Source: Mycolicibacterium porcinum (GTDB lineage Bacteria > Actinomycetota > Actinomycetes > Mycobacteriales > Mycobacteriaceae). From it: DNA of 64,000 bases. Both the position numbers and the translations under genes were made by a program. Below the pieces are notes generated by a model that was given only the letters and a program-made list of their open reading frames with translations, made no database searches and was not told the DNA's origin. Below are positions 44,050 to 53,228 of this stretch, piece by piece; within the stretch, counting starts at the first letter, position 1, and each line of letters starts with the position of its first letter. The stretch is from NCBI GenBank assembly GCA_001942045.1, contig MSTD01000023.1:26134-90133 (forward strand). The letters are read 5' to 3'.

Positions 44050-44604
44050 TCAATGTCCTACGCACGGCGCGCTGGTGACGCGTTGTCCCTGACCCGAAAT
44101 GTTCACGTTCCCTCCACACAGCGCCGCCGCGAAGTTGTTGTCCCCGGTGACCGTCGAATGACTGCCCGGAATGGCGTACGACGTGTTGTTGTTGCCGGTC
44201 ACGTGATTCGTGCTGCCGAAGGCGGCGCGGACATCGTTGTCGTTGCCGGTCGCGGTGGAGGTGCTGTCGTCACCGGCGAACACGAAGTTTCTGTCGCCGT
44301 TCGCGGTGGCGGTGCTGCCGTTGATCGCCAAGGCGAAATTGCGGTCTCCGTTGGCCGTTGCGGTGCTGGGGTTCTGCCCCGGCAGGTCGAAGGCGACAGC
44401 CACGCTGCGGCCGCTGGTGTTCGCGGTGCTGCTGCCCACCTGCACCACGTTGTGACCGCCCGCCGACACCGCGACGCCACCGGTATTCACCTGCTGCGTC
44501 GAAGAATTGGTGGACGGGGTGGCCCACGCGGTTCCCGCTCCGAAACAGAGCGCCGCGACCGGGGCACCGACACATGCACTGACGAATCTGGTTGATTTCC
44601 TCAT
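44050..44604 (-). CDS. Secreted protein with five 17-residue repeats
   Basis: 184-aa exported protein: signal peptide to about residue 29 (GTAWA), then residues 80-164 made of five consecutive 17-residue repeats (80-96, 97-113, 114-130, 131-147, 148-164) of form ST-T-TG(N/D)xNFxxAxxG. The first two copies share TATANGDRNF exactly. Such constant-length Asn/Asp/Gly repeats suggest a beta-solenoid; a C163/C181 pair may close the end. Function unknown. Ribosome site AGAAGGTGGG upstream of ATG. Confidence 0.82.
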   Translation of the reverse strand: MRKSTRFVSACVGAPVAALCFGAGTAWATPSTNSSTQQVNTGGVAVSAGGHNVVQVGSSTANTSGRSVAVAFDLPGQNPSTATANGDRNFALAINGSTATANGDRNFVFAGDDSTSTATGNDNDVRAAFGSTNHVTGNNNTSYAIPGSHSTVTGDNNFAAALCGGNVNISGQGQRVTSAPCVGH

Positions 44605-44629
44605 TGGAACCCACCTTCTCTGGGTGCAC

Positions 44630-44647
44630 GGTGTGGCACCCCACACC
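44630..44647 (-). terminator. Possible hairpin terminator after the DUF4389 gene
   Basis: Perfect 7-bp stem GGTGTGG (44630-44636) and CCACACC (44641-44647), loop CACC, 28 bases beyond the DUF4389 stop and upstream of the next gene on the same strand. It could instead lie in the leader of that gene. Confidence 0.4.
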
Positions 44648-44675
44648 CTCTGCACGTTGGCGAGCACCCATTGGT

Positions 44676-45269
44676 TCAATCCGACGCCCCCAGATCCATT
44701 CGAAACGGTGGATATTCGTCGGTCATCAGCGAGACGTACGCGGCGACCCGGTAGCGCCACCGCACGATTCCCATCAGGAGGTCGAACATGCCTTGCGAGA
44801 CTGTCCCCCGGGCCAGCAACCGCACCGCAGAGATGACGCACAGCACTTGCAGCGGTGCCTCCATCGCCCAGCACATGATGATCTGCGGCAGCGCCAGCAG
44901 CCACCACTTCACCAGCACCGCTCCTCGGGAGAGCTGTTCGGGATAGTCGACCTCGAGATCGCCCGGATAGTCGGCCTGGGGTTTGAGGGAGAACGGCGGG
45001 TACGTGTCGGTGGTGTTCATCGGGAACCGGTAATTCATCACGCGCCACGACCAGCGCAGCACCCCGACGTTGAAATCGAACAAGGGCCGCGGATACCGGC
45101 CGGTGCACATGATCGCGACCCCCGCGGCGAGCACCACCAGCGGATACACCAGGTACAGGCCGATCAGGATCGGATAGTGCGGCACGGCCAGCACACACCA
45201 CTTGACGAGCCACAGCTTGTTCGACGGCGCGTCGATCGCGCCCCGCACGCGGACGGCTTCAGCGGGCAT
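44676..45269 (-). CDS. DUF4389 membrane protein
   Basis: 197-aa protein with two related halves, each with a transmembrane pair and a conserved FDxxxGxxRWxxRVxxY segment (FDFNVGVLRWSWRVMNY and FDLLMGIVRWRYRVAAY) followed by TDxYPPF. The ATG overlaps the end of the upstream FAD monooxygenase gene by 11 bp, suggesting cotranslation. Function unknown. Confidence 0.88.
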   Translation of the reverse strand: MPAEAVRVRGAIDAPSNKLWLVKWCVLAVPHYPILIGLYLVYPLVVLAAGVAIMCTGRYPRPLFDFNVGVLRWSWRVMNYRFPMNTTDTYPPFSLKPQADYPGDLEVDYPEQLSRGAVLVKWWLLALPQIIMCWAMEAPLQVLCVISAVRLLARGTVSQGMFDLLMGIVRWRYRVAAYVSLMTDEYPPFRMDLGASD

Positions 45270-46506
45270 GTTCGTCGCTTCCCGTGGTCGGGGCGGGTGT
45301 CAGGTCCCGGTTGATATCGGCAGCCATCCGGCGGTGGCTCACCGCTCGCAGGAAGGTGGCCAGCACCCACGTCATCACCCGGTCGGGGACCATCGCCGCC
45401 GGGCGCAGCACGGCCTCGCCGTGCGACACCTGCAGGGAGGCCACCCGGGACACCGCCGCGACGCGGCGCCGACGGGTCTTCTCGTACCGGCGCAGCGCGT
45501 CGGACACATCGGCGCCCCCGCGGAGGTCCGAGATCGCCTTGCACAACACCATCGTGTCCAGCAGCGCCTGATTGGTGCCCTGCGCCAGCGTCGGCGGCAT
45601 CGTGTGGGCCGCATCGCCCAACAACGTCACCGCACCGTGGCCCGGGCCGGGGATGGGATGGCGGAAATGCGGGTAAGGCGAACGGGCCAGGTCATCATCG
45701 GTCAACGTCGCGAGCACGCGATCGACCAGTTCGGACCATCCGGTGAAATTGGCGCGGAGCACCTCGATCGGGCGGCCTGGCCGGACGAAGTCGGGTGACC
45801 ACGGCAAGTCGAACCACCACTGCACCTCGGTGCCGCCGGCCGGCCAGAAGCCGAGGTTCCCGTGCTCGCCGAGGATGACGAAGGCGACCCGGCGATCGGC
45901 CCCGTCCGGGAGGGTGGCCAGCCCCTGCCAGCTACACCAACCCGTCGGCTCCGCGTGCGGTGCACCGACGATCTCGCGGACCGTGGAGTGCAGGCCGTCC
46001 GCACCGATCACCAGATCGCCGTCGGCACAACCGCCGTCGGCGAAATCGGCGCGGACGCCGCGGCCACCTTCGGCGACACCGACCACCCGGGTATTGCACC
46101 GAATCCGTTCCGCCGGAAAACCTTCCAGCAGCCGCCCGAGCAGAATCCGACGCGGAACCATCCGCACCGGCGCACCCATCCGATTCACGATCGCGGTCAC
46201 GTCCAGGGTGGTCATCGGGCGTCCCGTCGACGTCATCACCCGAACGGTCGACAGCTCCTGACCGGCGCCACCCATGTCGACACCGAGTTGGCGCAGCACC
46301 GTTTCGCCGTTGGACCAGATCGTGACGGCGCCGCCACCGGCCCGCACCTCGGGGCGCTGCTCGAACACCGTGACGTCATGGCCGTCCCGCAACAGTCCGC
46401 GGGCGATGGAGATGCCCCCGACCCCGGCGCCGACGACGAGGACCCGCAGCGACCGTTGCGCCGCTGGTTGAACGTGGTGCCGGCTCTGGGGCCGTTTTGA
46501 GCCCAC
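45259..46506 (-). CDS. FAD-dependent monooxygenase (PHBH fold)
   Basis: 415-aa flavin hydroxylase: FAD-binding VLVVGAGVGGISIARGL (about residues 22-38), middle DG motif VIGADGLHSTVRE (about 168-180) and the GD motif VTLLGDAAHTMPPTLAQGTNQAL (about 293-315). Members hydroxylate aromatic compounds with NAD(P)H and O2. Substrate unknown. GTG start; ends within the DUF4389 gene start. Confidence 0.9.
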   Translation of the reverse strand: MGSKRPQSRHHVQPAAQRSLRVLVVGAGVGGISIARGLLRDGHDVTVFEQRPEVRAGGGAVTIWSNGETVLRQLGVDMGGAGQELSTVRVMTSTGRPMTTLDVTAIVNRMGAPVRMVPRRILLGRLLEGFPAERIRCNTRVVGVAEGGRGVRADFADGGCADGDLVIGADGLHSTVREIVGAPHAEPTGWCSWQGLATLPDGADRRVAFVILGEHGNLGFWPAGGTEVQWWFDLPWSPDFVRPGRPIEVLRANFTGWSELVDRVLATLTDDDLARSPYPHFRHPIPGPGHGAVTLLGDAAHTMPPTLAQGTNQALLDTMVLCKAISDLRGGADVSDALRRYEKTRRRRVAAVSRVASLQVSHGEAVLRPAAMVPDRVMTWVLATFLRAVSHRRMAADINRDLTPAPTTGSDEHAR

Positions 46507-46559
46507 GGCTCAATTTATGTCCGGTGCCGGGCCGCTGTACAGGTTTGTCCGGTACCCGC

Positions 46560-47282
46560 CTAGTGCGGCCCGGCCGAGACGACCACCACCGGCCGCGGGA
46601 AACGCAACGTCGCGCAGGCGTCGTCGACCGTCATCTCGATCGCCCGCGACAGCTCGGAAAGGTCGTCGGGGCCCGCGTCGAAGCCGAACCCGCTGCCGAC
46701 CCACACTCGGGTGAGCACCACGGCGTGCGCCGTCCGAATGTCGGCCATCTCGGCGATCACCTCACCGACGACCTCGGGAGTCTCAGTGAAACTGTCCTTA
46801 CCCGAACCGATTTCGCGATACACCCCGACCAGGTCGAGGCGCGGACCGTTCAGGACCGCCGTCACCACGTCGGCGGTGGTCGCGCCGAGAATTACCCGCT
46901 GCCGACGGTGCCGTACCGCACAGGACACCAGCAGCTGAACCTGCTCGGGGGTGTTCGCCACCACCCGACCGACACCGAGGTTGGCGCTGCAGAACACCAG
47001 CTCATCACCGCTGAACCCGTCGGCGTGCACCACCAGGCGCATCGGGTGAATGCCTGTCCCAATCGCCGTTGCGAGATCGCCGCTGCCCCGCACCTCGACG
47101 ACCAGGGCGTGATCGCGGGCCCATTTGGCCACGTGGCTGTCCCGCAACGCCCGGGCAGGCAACGCCAGCTCGACCGGGTCGAGCGCGCGATGCCACGTGG
47201 CGCACCGGCGCATCGCCTCCTGCTCGGGCGACGCCGGCAGCATCGCCGAAGATGTGGACCACAACCCAGTTGTCAGTGTCAC
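46560..47282 (-). CDS. Decarboxylase/racemase-barrel-like protein without PLP lysine
   Basis: 240-aa protein resembling the TIM barrel of PLP-dependent diaminopimelate decarboxylase/alanine racemase (VEVRGSGDLATAIGTGIHPMRLV, then GVGRVVANTPEQVQLL). The position of the PLP Lys (normally YAxKAN) reads LALPARAL, without Lys, and the C-terminal beta-barrel domain is absent. A pseudo-enzyme or binding protein is therefore likely. GTG at 47282 has a GAGG ribosome site; tandem paralogue of 47402-48130. Confidence 0.72.
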   Translation of the reverse strand: MTLTTGLWSTSSAMLPASPEQEAMRRCATWHRALDPVELALPARALRDSHVAKWARDHALVVEVRGSGDLATAIGTGIHPMRLVVHADGFSGDELVFCSANLGVGRVVANTPEQVQLLVSCAVRHRRQRVILGATTADVVTAVLNGPRLDLVGVYREIGSGKDSFTETPEVVGEVIAEMADIRTAHAVVLTRVWVGSGFGFDAGPDDLSELSRAIEMTVDDACATLRFPRPVVVVSAGPH

Positions 47283-47401
47283 CGCAACCTCTTCTTCACC
47301 GCGCCGCGGCCGGATGCCACATGCGCCTGCTTCGAGCCTTCCGCTGCCGCGAGAACTCGGCCAGGATCTTTGCGGCGTCTTGACGGGAAGGAACGGAACC
47401 T

Positions 47402-48130
47402 TCACGCCGCGTTGACATCTCGCGGTAACAATGCGTGGACGGACGGGGCGACGGTGAGCGCAGGCCGCGGGATACGGTAACGCGCACATTGCTCCTCAAC
47501 GACCTCGCTGAGCGCGTCGGCCACGCGGCGCAGCGCCCACGGATGCAGACCGAACAGGCCACCGTCCAAGCCCGCCAAGCTGATTCGGCTCAACAGCACT
47601 ACGTGGCGGCGTCCGATCATGGCCATGTCAGCGAGCGCTGTGCGCAGGGCTGCGAGCCCGAGCGCATCCTGTGATGGGTCAGCCGAGCAGTGCAGGCCAA
47701 CGAGGTCGAGTTGCCGGTGCCTGAGCACCTCGGCAACCACCGCCGGCATTTCATGGCCTGCACGAACGAGCACGTGCTCACGCCGCTGCGCGCCGCGTGC
47801 GACGGCGGCGGCCTGCTGTACCGAGTCGACCACCAACCGGGCCGCCTCACCTGTTCCGGTGCACGCGATCGCGACTGCGTTGCGCGGGTGCAACACGATC
47901 TGCGCCGACCGGATACCCGACGCCAGCGCCAGGTTGAACTCGGCGGCAGTCACGACATCGACGGTGACGCGGTGCCGACGCAACCACTCCGCGGCTGATT
48001 CGAAGCTGAGCAGCTCAGCGGGATAGCTCACCGATAATCCCTTGAATGCGTTGCGCCACACCGCGCAGCGCCTGAGTACGACCGCCTCGTCCAGCAACGC
48101 CGTGGGGCGCTCGACGTAACTGGTGGTCAC
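47402..48130 (-). CDS. Second decarboxylase/racemase-barrel-like protein, paralogue
   Basis: 242-aa protein aligned along its length with the protein at 46560-47282 (VDVVTAAEFNLALASGIRSAQIVLHP; SVQQAAAVA; DLVGLHCSADPSQDAL). It also lacks the PLP Lys (SYPAELLSF) and the beta-barrel domain. Starts with GTG overlapping the stop of a 36-codon frame upstream. A gap of 119 bp separates the two paralogues. Function unknown. Confidence 0.7.
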   Translation of the reverse strand: MTTSYVERPTALLDEAVVLRRCAVWRNAFKGLSVSYPAELLSFESAAEWLRRHRVTVDVVTAAEFNLALASGIRSAQIVLHPRNAVAIACTGTGEAARLVVDSVQQAAAVARGAQRREHVLVRAGHEMPAVVAEVLRHRQLDLVGLHCSADPSQDALGLAALRTALADMAMIGRRHVVLLSRISLAGLDGGLFGLHPWALRRVADALSEVVEEQCARYRIPRPALTVAPSVHALLPRDVNAA

Positions 48131-48237
48131 GCCGCGTTCCGTCCGCCGACCGCGGCAGGCAGCGGCACCTCCGCCGTCCGGAAGGTTCGGCGATAGTCCT
48201 GGTAGCGCAGCAGAAAGTCAGAGATGCCGGTGGCCAT
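48127..48237 (-). CDS. Possible 36-aa peptide upstream of the barrel-like gene
   Basis: Short frame (begins MATGISDFLLRYQDYRRTF) with an AGGATCG purine-rich site upstream and a GTGA overlap with the following gene. The overlap favours real translation, perhaps as a leader or small partner. No family recognised. Confidence 0.4.
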   Translation of the reverse strand: MATGISDFLLRYQDYRRTFRTAEVPLPAAVGGRNAA

Positions 48238-48324
48238 TCTCTGACGATCCTGCAGCAGACCACCGCTGACCAGGGTCTTAGCGGTCTCTTGACGCGCCCG
48301 AGCCCAACCTTGACGGCCCCTTGA

Positions 48325-48996
48325 TCACTGAAGCGCGTCGGCGACGGGACCGACCACAAGAGCCGGCAGGTACTCCAACCCGATGAGGAGCAGGGTGACA
48401 ATCAGCGACAGCGGCAGCAGGATCCGGATCACGGTGCGCACCAGATCCACCCAGAAATTGCCGATCTCCTGGTTCTGATACTGTGCCAGCCCGCGGATCA
48501 ATACCACCGCAACGCACATGCCGACCGCCAGACTCGCAAAGGCTTGCACGCCAAGGCCGGCCACCAGACCGACGTGCCCCAGCGTCGCCTCACCGGGGTA
48601 GTTCTGCCAACTGGTATTGGTCGTAAATGAAATTGCGGTATTGAACGCTAATGCCGGGGTCATACCTTTATGCCCCCACGGTTCGGGCAAATACACCTGC
48701 AAAAGCAGAAGCCCGTACAACAGCAGAACACTGACGGCCGAAAAGGCCAGCACCGCACTCAGATAGCCGGTCCAGCACTGCTGCCCGTCGGGGCGCACCC
48801 CGACCAGTCGGTAAATCACCCGCTCCACCCGCAAATCTGTGTGCGACGTATAGACCGCCGCGAGGTAGTTACCCAGCGGGACATGCAGAAATACGACGAG
48901 GACGGCGATCGCGACCAACTGGCCCCAGGCCGCTGTTCCCCACAACGATGGATTGTCGATGGCTCCGGCTCCTTCACGCGGCGAGACTCCCGGCAC
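48325..48996 (-). CDS. Truncated KdpA paralogue
   Basis: 223-aa membrane protein matching the first about 200 residues of KdpA (556 aa) encoded at 49408: shared VHVPLG-Y, [11 protein letters not shown], MTPALAxNTAISFxTNTxWQ and [17 protein letters not shown]. After that it ends with a short unrelated tail and a stop, lacking the remaining pore repeats. Divergent from kdpFABC. GTG start. Without the complete pore it cannot form a normal K+ filter; whether it is a regulator-like subunit or decaying copy is open. Confidence 0.75.
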   Translation of the reverse strand: MPGVSPREGAGAIDNPSLWGTAAWGQLVAIAVLVVFLHVPLGNYLAAVYTSHTDLRVERVIYRLVGVRPDGQQCWTGYLSAVLAFSAVSVLLLYGLLLLQVYLPEPWGHKGMTPALAFNTAISFTTNTSWQNYPGEATLGHVGLVAGLGVQAFASLAVGMCVAVVLIRGLAQYQNQEIGNFWVDLVRTVIRILLPLSLIVTLLLIGLEYLPALVVGPVADALQ

Positions 48997-49072
48997 ACAG
49001 TAGGAACGGGCAGCGCACGAATTCGACGGCGATTACGCATTTCCTACGCCGCAACCGGACGCTGTTGACGGC

Positions 49073-49158
49073 ACCTTTACGCCGCTGACGAGGGCCCGAG
49101 CGGTCCGCGGGAAAGAACCCGTAAAGGTCCGGCGGCCGAGCGTAAAGAAGACATAAAG
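49073..49158 (+). promoter_or_regulatory. kdp upstream region with phased CGTAAAG repeats
   Basis: ACCTTTACG (49073-49081) and CGTAAAGGT (49120-49128) form a perfect 9-bp inverted repeat. Further CGTAAAG lies at 49141-49147 and CATAAAG at 49152-49158, so starts at 49120, 49141 and 49152 are 21 and 11 bp apart, on one DNA face. Position upstream of the first kdp peptide gene suggests KdpE binding sites (inference). Confidence 0.5.
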
Positions 49159-49238
49159 ATCGTCGCCGGCCGGCCGCAGCGGACGGACGCTGGACCAGTC
49201 GCCGAGATCCGGCGACCCGAATACGTGTTGGAGAACCC

Positions 49239-49322
49239 ATGTCCGTAGTGGAGTTCATCGTGCTGACAGTGGCGGTCTTCGCGCTGCTGGGCCTGGTGCA
49301 GAAGTTGGTCGAGGGACTGTGA
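49239..49322 (+). CDS. 27-aa membrane peptide preceding kdpF
   Basis: Single hydrophobic segment ([19 protein letters not shown]) with a charged C-terminus. ATG start with GGAGA upstream. Its stop overlaps the GTG start of kdpF (GTGA), so it is the first translated gene of the kdp operon. Similar to KdpF in size but not in sequence; may be an extra small Kdp subunit. Confidence 0.7.
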   Translation: MSVVEFIVLTVAVFALLGLVQKLVEGL

Positions 49323-49408
49323 GCTACGAAAACGTCGTCGGCCTGGGCCTGGCGATCCTCATCGCGCTGTTTCTCTTCGCGGCGCTGCTGTTCCCGGAGA
49401 GGTTCTAG
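49319..49408 (+). CDS. kdpF: KdpF, small subunit of the K+-transporting ATPase
   Basis: 29-aa single-TM peptide ([21 protein letters not shown], ends FPERF), the typical actinobacterial KdpF. It stabilises the KdpABC complex. GTG start; the TAG stop overlaps the kdpA GTG by one base. Confidence 0.88.
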   Translation: MSYENVVGLGLAILIALFLFAALLFPERF

Positions 49409-51078
49409 TGACTACAACAACCGCGGGGATCGTTTTCCTCGTCGTCCTCATCGCCGCGGTGGCGGCCGTGCACGTGCCGCTCGGCGATTACATGTACCGC
49501 GTCTACACAACCGACAAGCACTCCCGTGTCGAACGCGTCATCTACCGCCTGATCGGCGCCGATCCGAAGGCCGAGCAGACCTGGGGCGCATACGCCCGCA
49601 GCGTGCTGGCCTTCTCCGCGATCAGCATCCTGTTCCTGTTCATCCTGCAGCTGGTGCAAGGCAAGCTGCCGCTGCATCTCAACGATCCGGGCACCCCGAT
49701 GACCCCGGCGCTGGCTTGGAACACCGCCATCAGCTTCGTGACCAACACGAACTGGCAGGCCTACTCGGGTGAATCCACCCAGGGTCACCTGGTGCAGATG
49801 GCCGGCCTGGCCGTGCAGAACTTCGTCTCGGCCGCGGTCGGCATGGCCGTCGCGATGGCCTTCGTCCGCGGCCTGGTCCGGTGCAACACCGGCGACCTCG
49901 GCAACTTCTGGGTCGACCTGGTGCGCGGCAATCTCCGTATCCTGCTGCCGATTTCGATCGTCGGCGCACTGATCCTGGTGGGCGGCGGCGCAATCCAGAA
50001 CTTCGCGCTGCACAGCGAGGTGGTCAACACGCTCGTCGGCGGCACGCAGACCGTCCCGGGTGGCCCGGTGGCCAGCCAGGAAGTCATCAAGCTGTTGGGC
50101 ACCAACGGCGGCGGCTTCTTCAATGCCAACTCGGCACACCCGTTCGAGAACCCCACCACTTGGACCAACTGGGTGGAGATCTTCCTGATCCTGATGATCC
50201 CGTTCTCGCTGCCGCGCACCTTCGGCCGCATGGTGGGCAGCCCGAAGCAGGGCTACGCGATCGCCGCCGCGATGGGCGTGATCGCGACCATCAGCGTCAG
50301 CCTGATGATGCTGTTCCAGCTGCAGGCCCACGGCACCGTGCCCACCGCGACCGGCGCCGCGATGGAAGGGGTCGAGCAACGGTTCGGCATCGCCAACTCT
50401 GCGGTGTTCGCGGACGCGACGACGTTGACGTCGACCGGTGCGGTGGACTCGTTCCACGACTCCTACACCAGCCTCGGCGGCTTGATCACGATGTTCAACA
50501 TGCAGCTCGGCGAGGTCGCTCCCGGCGGCGTCGGCTCCGGCCTGTACGGCATGCTGGTGCTCGCGATCATCACCGTGTTCGTCGCGGGCCTGATGGTCGG
50601 GCGCACCCCGGAGTACCTCGGCAAGAAGATCACCCCGCGGGAGATCAAGCTCGCCGCAACGTATTTCCTGATCACTCCGTTGCTCGTGCTGACCGGCACC
50701 GCAGTCGCGATGGCGATGCCGGGCCAACGGGCCGGCATGCTCAACACCGGGCCGCACGGCCTGTCGGAAGTGCTGTACGCCTTCACGTCGGCCTCGAACA
50801 ACAACGGTTCCGCGTTCGCCGGCATCAGCGTGAACACCGAGTGGTACAACACCGCGCTCGGCCTGGCGATGGTATTCGGCCGGTTCCTGCCGATCATCTT
50901 CGTCCTCGCGCTCGCCGGATCCCTGGCCAAACAGGGCAAGACGCCCGAGTCCATCGGCACCCTGCCCACCCATCGACCCCAGTTCGTCGGCATGGTCGCC
51001 GGCGTCACGCTGATCCTGGTCGCCCTCACCTTCTTGCCCATGCTCGCGCTCGGGCCCCTTGCTGAAGGAATTCACTGA
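49408..51078 (+). CDS. kdpA: KdpA, K+ channel-like subunit of the Kdp ATPase
   Basis: 556-aa membrane protein with ten hydrophobic segments and the repeated selectivity-filter-like loops, e.g. [11 protein letters not shown] (about 114) and [19 protein letters not shown] (about 232). It selects K+ and passes it to KdpB. GTG start. High-affinity K+ uptake system; coupled to kdpF and followed by kdpB after one base. Confidence 0.96.
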   Translation: MTTTTAGIVFLVVLIAAVAAVHVPLGDYMYRVYTTDKHSRVERVIYRLIGADPKAEQTWGAYARSVLAFSAISILFLFILQLVQGKLPLHLNDPGTPMTPALAWNTAISFVTNTNWQAYSGESTQGHLVQMAGLAVQNFVSAAVGMAVAMAFVRGLVRCNTGDLGNFWVDLVRGNLRILLPISIVGALILVGGGAIQNFALHSEVVNTLVGGTQTVPGGPVASQEVIKLLGTNGGGFFNANSAHPFENPTTWTNWVEIFLILMIPFSLPRTFGRMVGSPKQGYAIAAAMGVIATISVSLMMLFQLQAHGTVPTATGAAMEGVEQRFGIANSAVFADATTLTSTGAVDSFHDSYTSLGGLITMFNMQLGEVAPGGVGSGLYGMLVLAIITVFVAGLMVGRTPEYLGKKITPREIKLAATYFLITPLLVLTGTAVAMAMPGQRAGMLNTGPHGLSEVLYAFTSASNNNGSAFAGISVNTEWYNTALGLAMVFGRFLPIIFVLALAGSLAKQGKTPESIGTLPTHRPQFVGMVAGVTLILVALTFLPMLALGPLAEGIH

Positions 51079-51079
51079 A

Positions 51080-53227
51080 ATGTCAGTACCTACCCTCGCC
51101 TCACCGTCGTCCGCACAGCCGAAACCCCACAGTTCCAAACGAATCAAGGGCGGCCTGCTGGACCCGAAGATGTTGTGGCGCTCGATGCCCGACGCACTGC
51201 GCAAGCTCGACCCGCGCACGCTGTGGCGCAACCCGGTGATGTTCATCGTCGAGATCGGCGCGGTCTGGAGCACAGTCCTCGCCGTGCTCAACCCGTCCTG
51301 GTTCTCCGGGTTGATCGTCATCTGGTTGTGGCTCACGGTGATCTTCGCCAACCTGGCCGAGGCCGTCGCCGAAGGCCGCGGCAAGGCCCAAGCCGAGTCG
51401 CTACGGAAAACCAAGACCTCCACCATGGCCCGCAGGCTGACCGGCTGGTCACCGGGCACCGCGGGTCAGGAAGAAGAAGTCGCGGCGCCGCTGCTGCAGC
51501 AGGGTGACGTCGTCGTGGTCGAAGCCGGCCAGGTCATCCCCGGCGACGGCGATGTGGTGGAAGGCATTGCCTCGGTGGATGAATCGGCGATCACCGGCGA
51601 ATCGGCGCCCGTCATCCGCGAATCCGGTGGCGACCGCAGCGCCGTCACCGGCGGCACCACGGTGCTGTCCGACCGCATCGTCGTGCAGATCACCCAGAAG
51701 CCCGGTGAGAGCTTCATCGACCGGATGATCAACCTCGTCGAGGGCGCCAACCGGCAGAAGACCCCCAACGAAATCGCGCTCAACATCCTGCTCGCCTCGC
51801 TGACGATCATCTTCGTCTTCGCCGTCGCCACCCTGCAGCCGCTGGCCATCTTCTCCAAGGCCAACAACCCGGGCGTCGCAGACAGCCTGGCGCTCAACGG
51901 AAACGGCATCTCGGGCATCGTCATGGTATCTCTGCTGGTGTGCCTGATCCCCACCACGATCGGCGCTCTGCTGTCGGCGATCGGCATCGCAGGCATGGAC
52001 CGGCTGGTGCAGCGCAATGTGCTGGCCATGTCCGGCCGCGCCGTCGAGGCCGCCGGCGACGTCAACACCCTGCTGCTCGACAAGACCGGCACCATCACGC
52101 TCGGCAACCGCCAGGCCGCCGCGTTCGTCCCGCTGTCCGGCGTGACAGCCGAGCGGCTCGCCGATGCGGCGCAGCTGTCCAGCTTGGCCGACGAGACGCC
52201 CGAGGGCCGCTCGATCGTCGTGTTCGCCAAGCAGGAGTACGGATTACGCGGGCGCACCCCCGGTGAGCTCGACCATGCGCACTGGGTCGAATTCAGCGCC
52301 AACACCCGGATGTCCGGTGTCAACTTGTCCGGCGACCATCGCCTGCGCAAGGGCGCCACGGGTGCGGTCGCCGAGTGGATCCGGTCCGAAGGCGGCACGG
52401 TGCCGACCGAACTCGGCGACATCGTCGACGGCATCTCCGCCGCCGGTGGAACTCCGCTGGCCGTCGGCCACGTCGTCAATGGCAAGGCCGAGGTGCTCGG
52501 CGTCATCCACCTCAAGGACGTCGTCAAGCAAGGCATACGGGAACGCTTCGACGAGATGCGCCGCATGGGCATCCGCACCGTGATGATCACCGGAGACAAT
52601 CCGTTGACCGCCAAGGCGATCGCCGACGAGGCCGGTGTGGACGACTTCCTCGCCGAGGCCACGCCCGAAGACAAGATGGCGCTGATCAAGAAGGAACAGG
52701 CCGGCGGCAAGCTGGTCGCGATGACCGGCGACGGCACCAACGACGCGCCCGCCCTGGCCCAGGCCGACGTCGGCGTTGCGATGAACAGCGGCACCTCGGC
52801 AGCCAAAGAGGCCGGCAACATGGTCGATCTCGACTCCGACCCGACCAAGCTCATCGAGATCGTCGAGATCGGCAAGCAGTTGCTGATCACCCGCGGGGCA
52901 CTGACCACGTTCTCCATCGCTAACGACATCGCGAAGTACTTCGCGATCATCCCGGCGTTGTTCGTGGCGCTGTTCCCGGGCCTTGATCTGCTCAACATCA
53001 TGCGGCTGCACAGCCCGCAGTCGGCGATCCTGTCGGCCGTGATCTTCAACGCGATCATCATCGTGGCGCTGATCCCGTTGGCGCTCAAGGGCGTCCGGTA
53101 CACCCCGAGCAGCGCGTCCAAGCTGTTGAGCCGCAATCTGTACGTCTACGGCCTCGGCGGCATCATCGCGCCGTTCATCGGCATCAAGCTGATCGACCTC
53201 GTCGTCCAACTCTTCCCGGGAATGTGA
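51080..53227 (+). CDS. kdpB: KdpB, P-type ATPase subunit
   Basis: 715-aa P1A-type ATPase. The phosphorylated Asp is D334 in [14 protein letters not shown] actuator loop (ITGESAPV) and hinge [18 protein letters not shown] are present. The ATG at 51080, one base after the kdpA stop, is chosen because the longer frame starts inside kdpA. Hydrolyses ATP to drive K+ uptake with KdpA. Confidence 0.96.
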   Translation: MSVPTLASPSSAQPKPHSSKRIKGGLLDPKMLWRSMPDALRKLDPRTLWRNPVMFIVEIGAVWSTVLAVLNPSWFSGLIVIWLWLTVIFANLAEAVAEGRGKAQAESLRKTKTSTMARRLTGWSPGTAGQEEEVAAPLLQQGDVVVVEAGQVIPGDGDVVEGIASVDESAITGESAPVIRESGGDRSAVTGGTTVLSDRIVVQITQKPGESFIDRMINLVEGANRQKTPNEIALNILLASLTIIFVFAVATLQPLAIFSKANNPGVADSLALNGNGISGIVMVSLLVCLIPTTIGALLSAIGIAGMDRLVQRNVLAMSGRAVEAAGDVNTLLLDKTGTITLGNRQAAAFVPLSGVTAERLADAAQLSSLADETPEGRSIVVFAKQEYGLRGRTPGELDHAHWVEFSANTRMSGVNLSGDHRLRKGATGAVAEWIRSEGGTVPTELGDIVDGISAAGGTPLAVGHVVNGKAEVLGVIHLKDVVKQGIRERFDEMRRMGIRTVMITGDNPLTAKAIADEAGVDDFLAEATPEDKMALIKKEQAGGKLVAMTGDGTNDAPALAQADVGVAMNSGTSAAKEAGNMVDLDSDPTKLIEIVEIGKQLLITRGALTTFSIANDIAKYFAIIPALFVALFPGLDLLNIMRLHSPQSAILSAVIFNAIIIVALIPLALKGVRYTPSSASKLLSRNLYVYGLGGIIAPFIGIKLIDLVVQLFPGM

Positions 53228-53228
53228 C

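Noticed and set aside
47375..48320. CTTGACG-type repeats upstream of the barrel-like genes as shared operator
   Set aside because: Matches are short (TTGACG) and irregularly placed, as expected by chance in this base composition.
49405..51459. 684-codon minus-strand frame over kdpA/kdpB
   Set aside because: His/Asp/Gly-rich low-complexity shadow of kdpA and kdpB, which are unmistakable.
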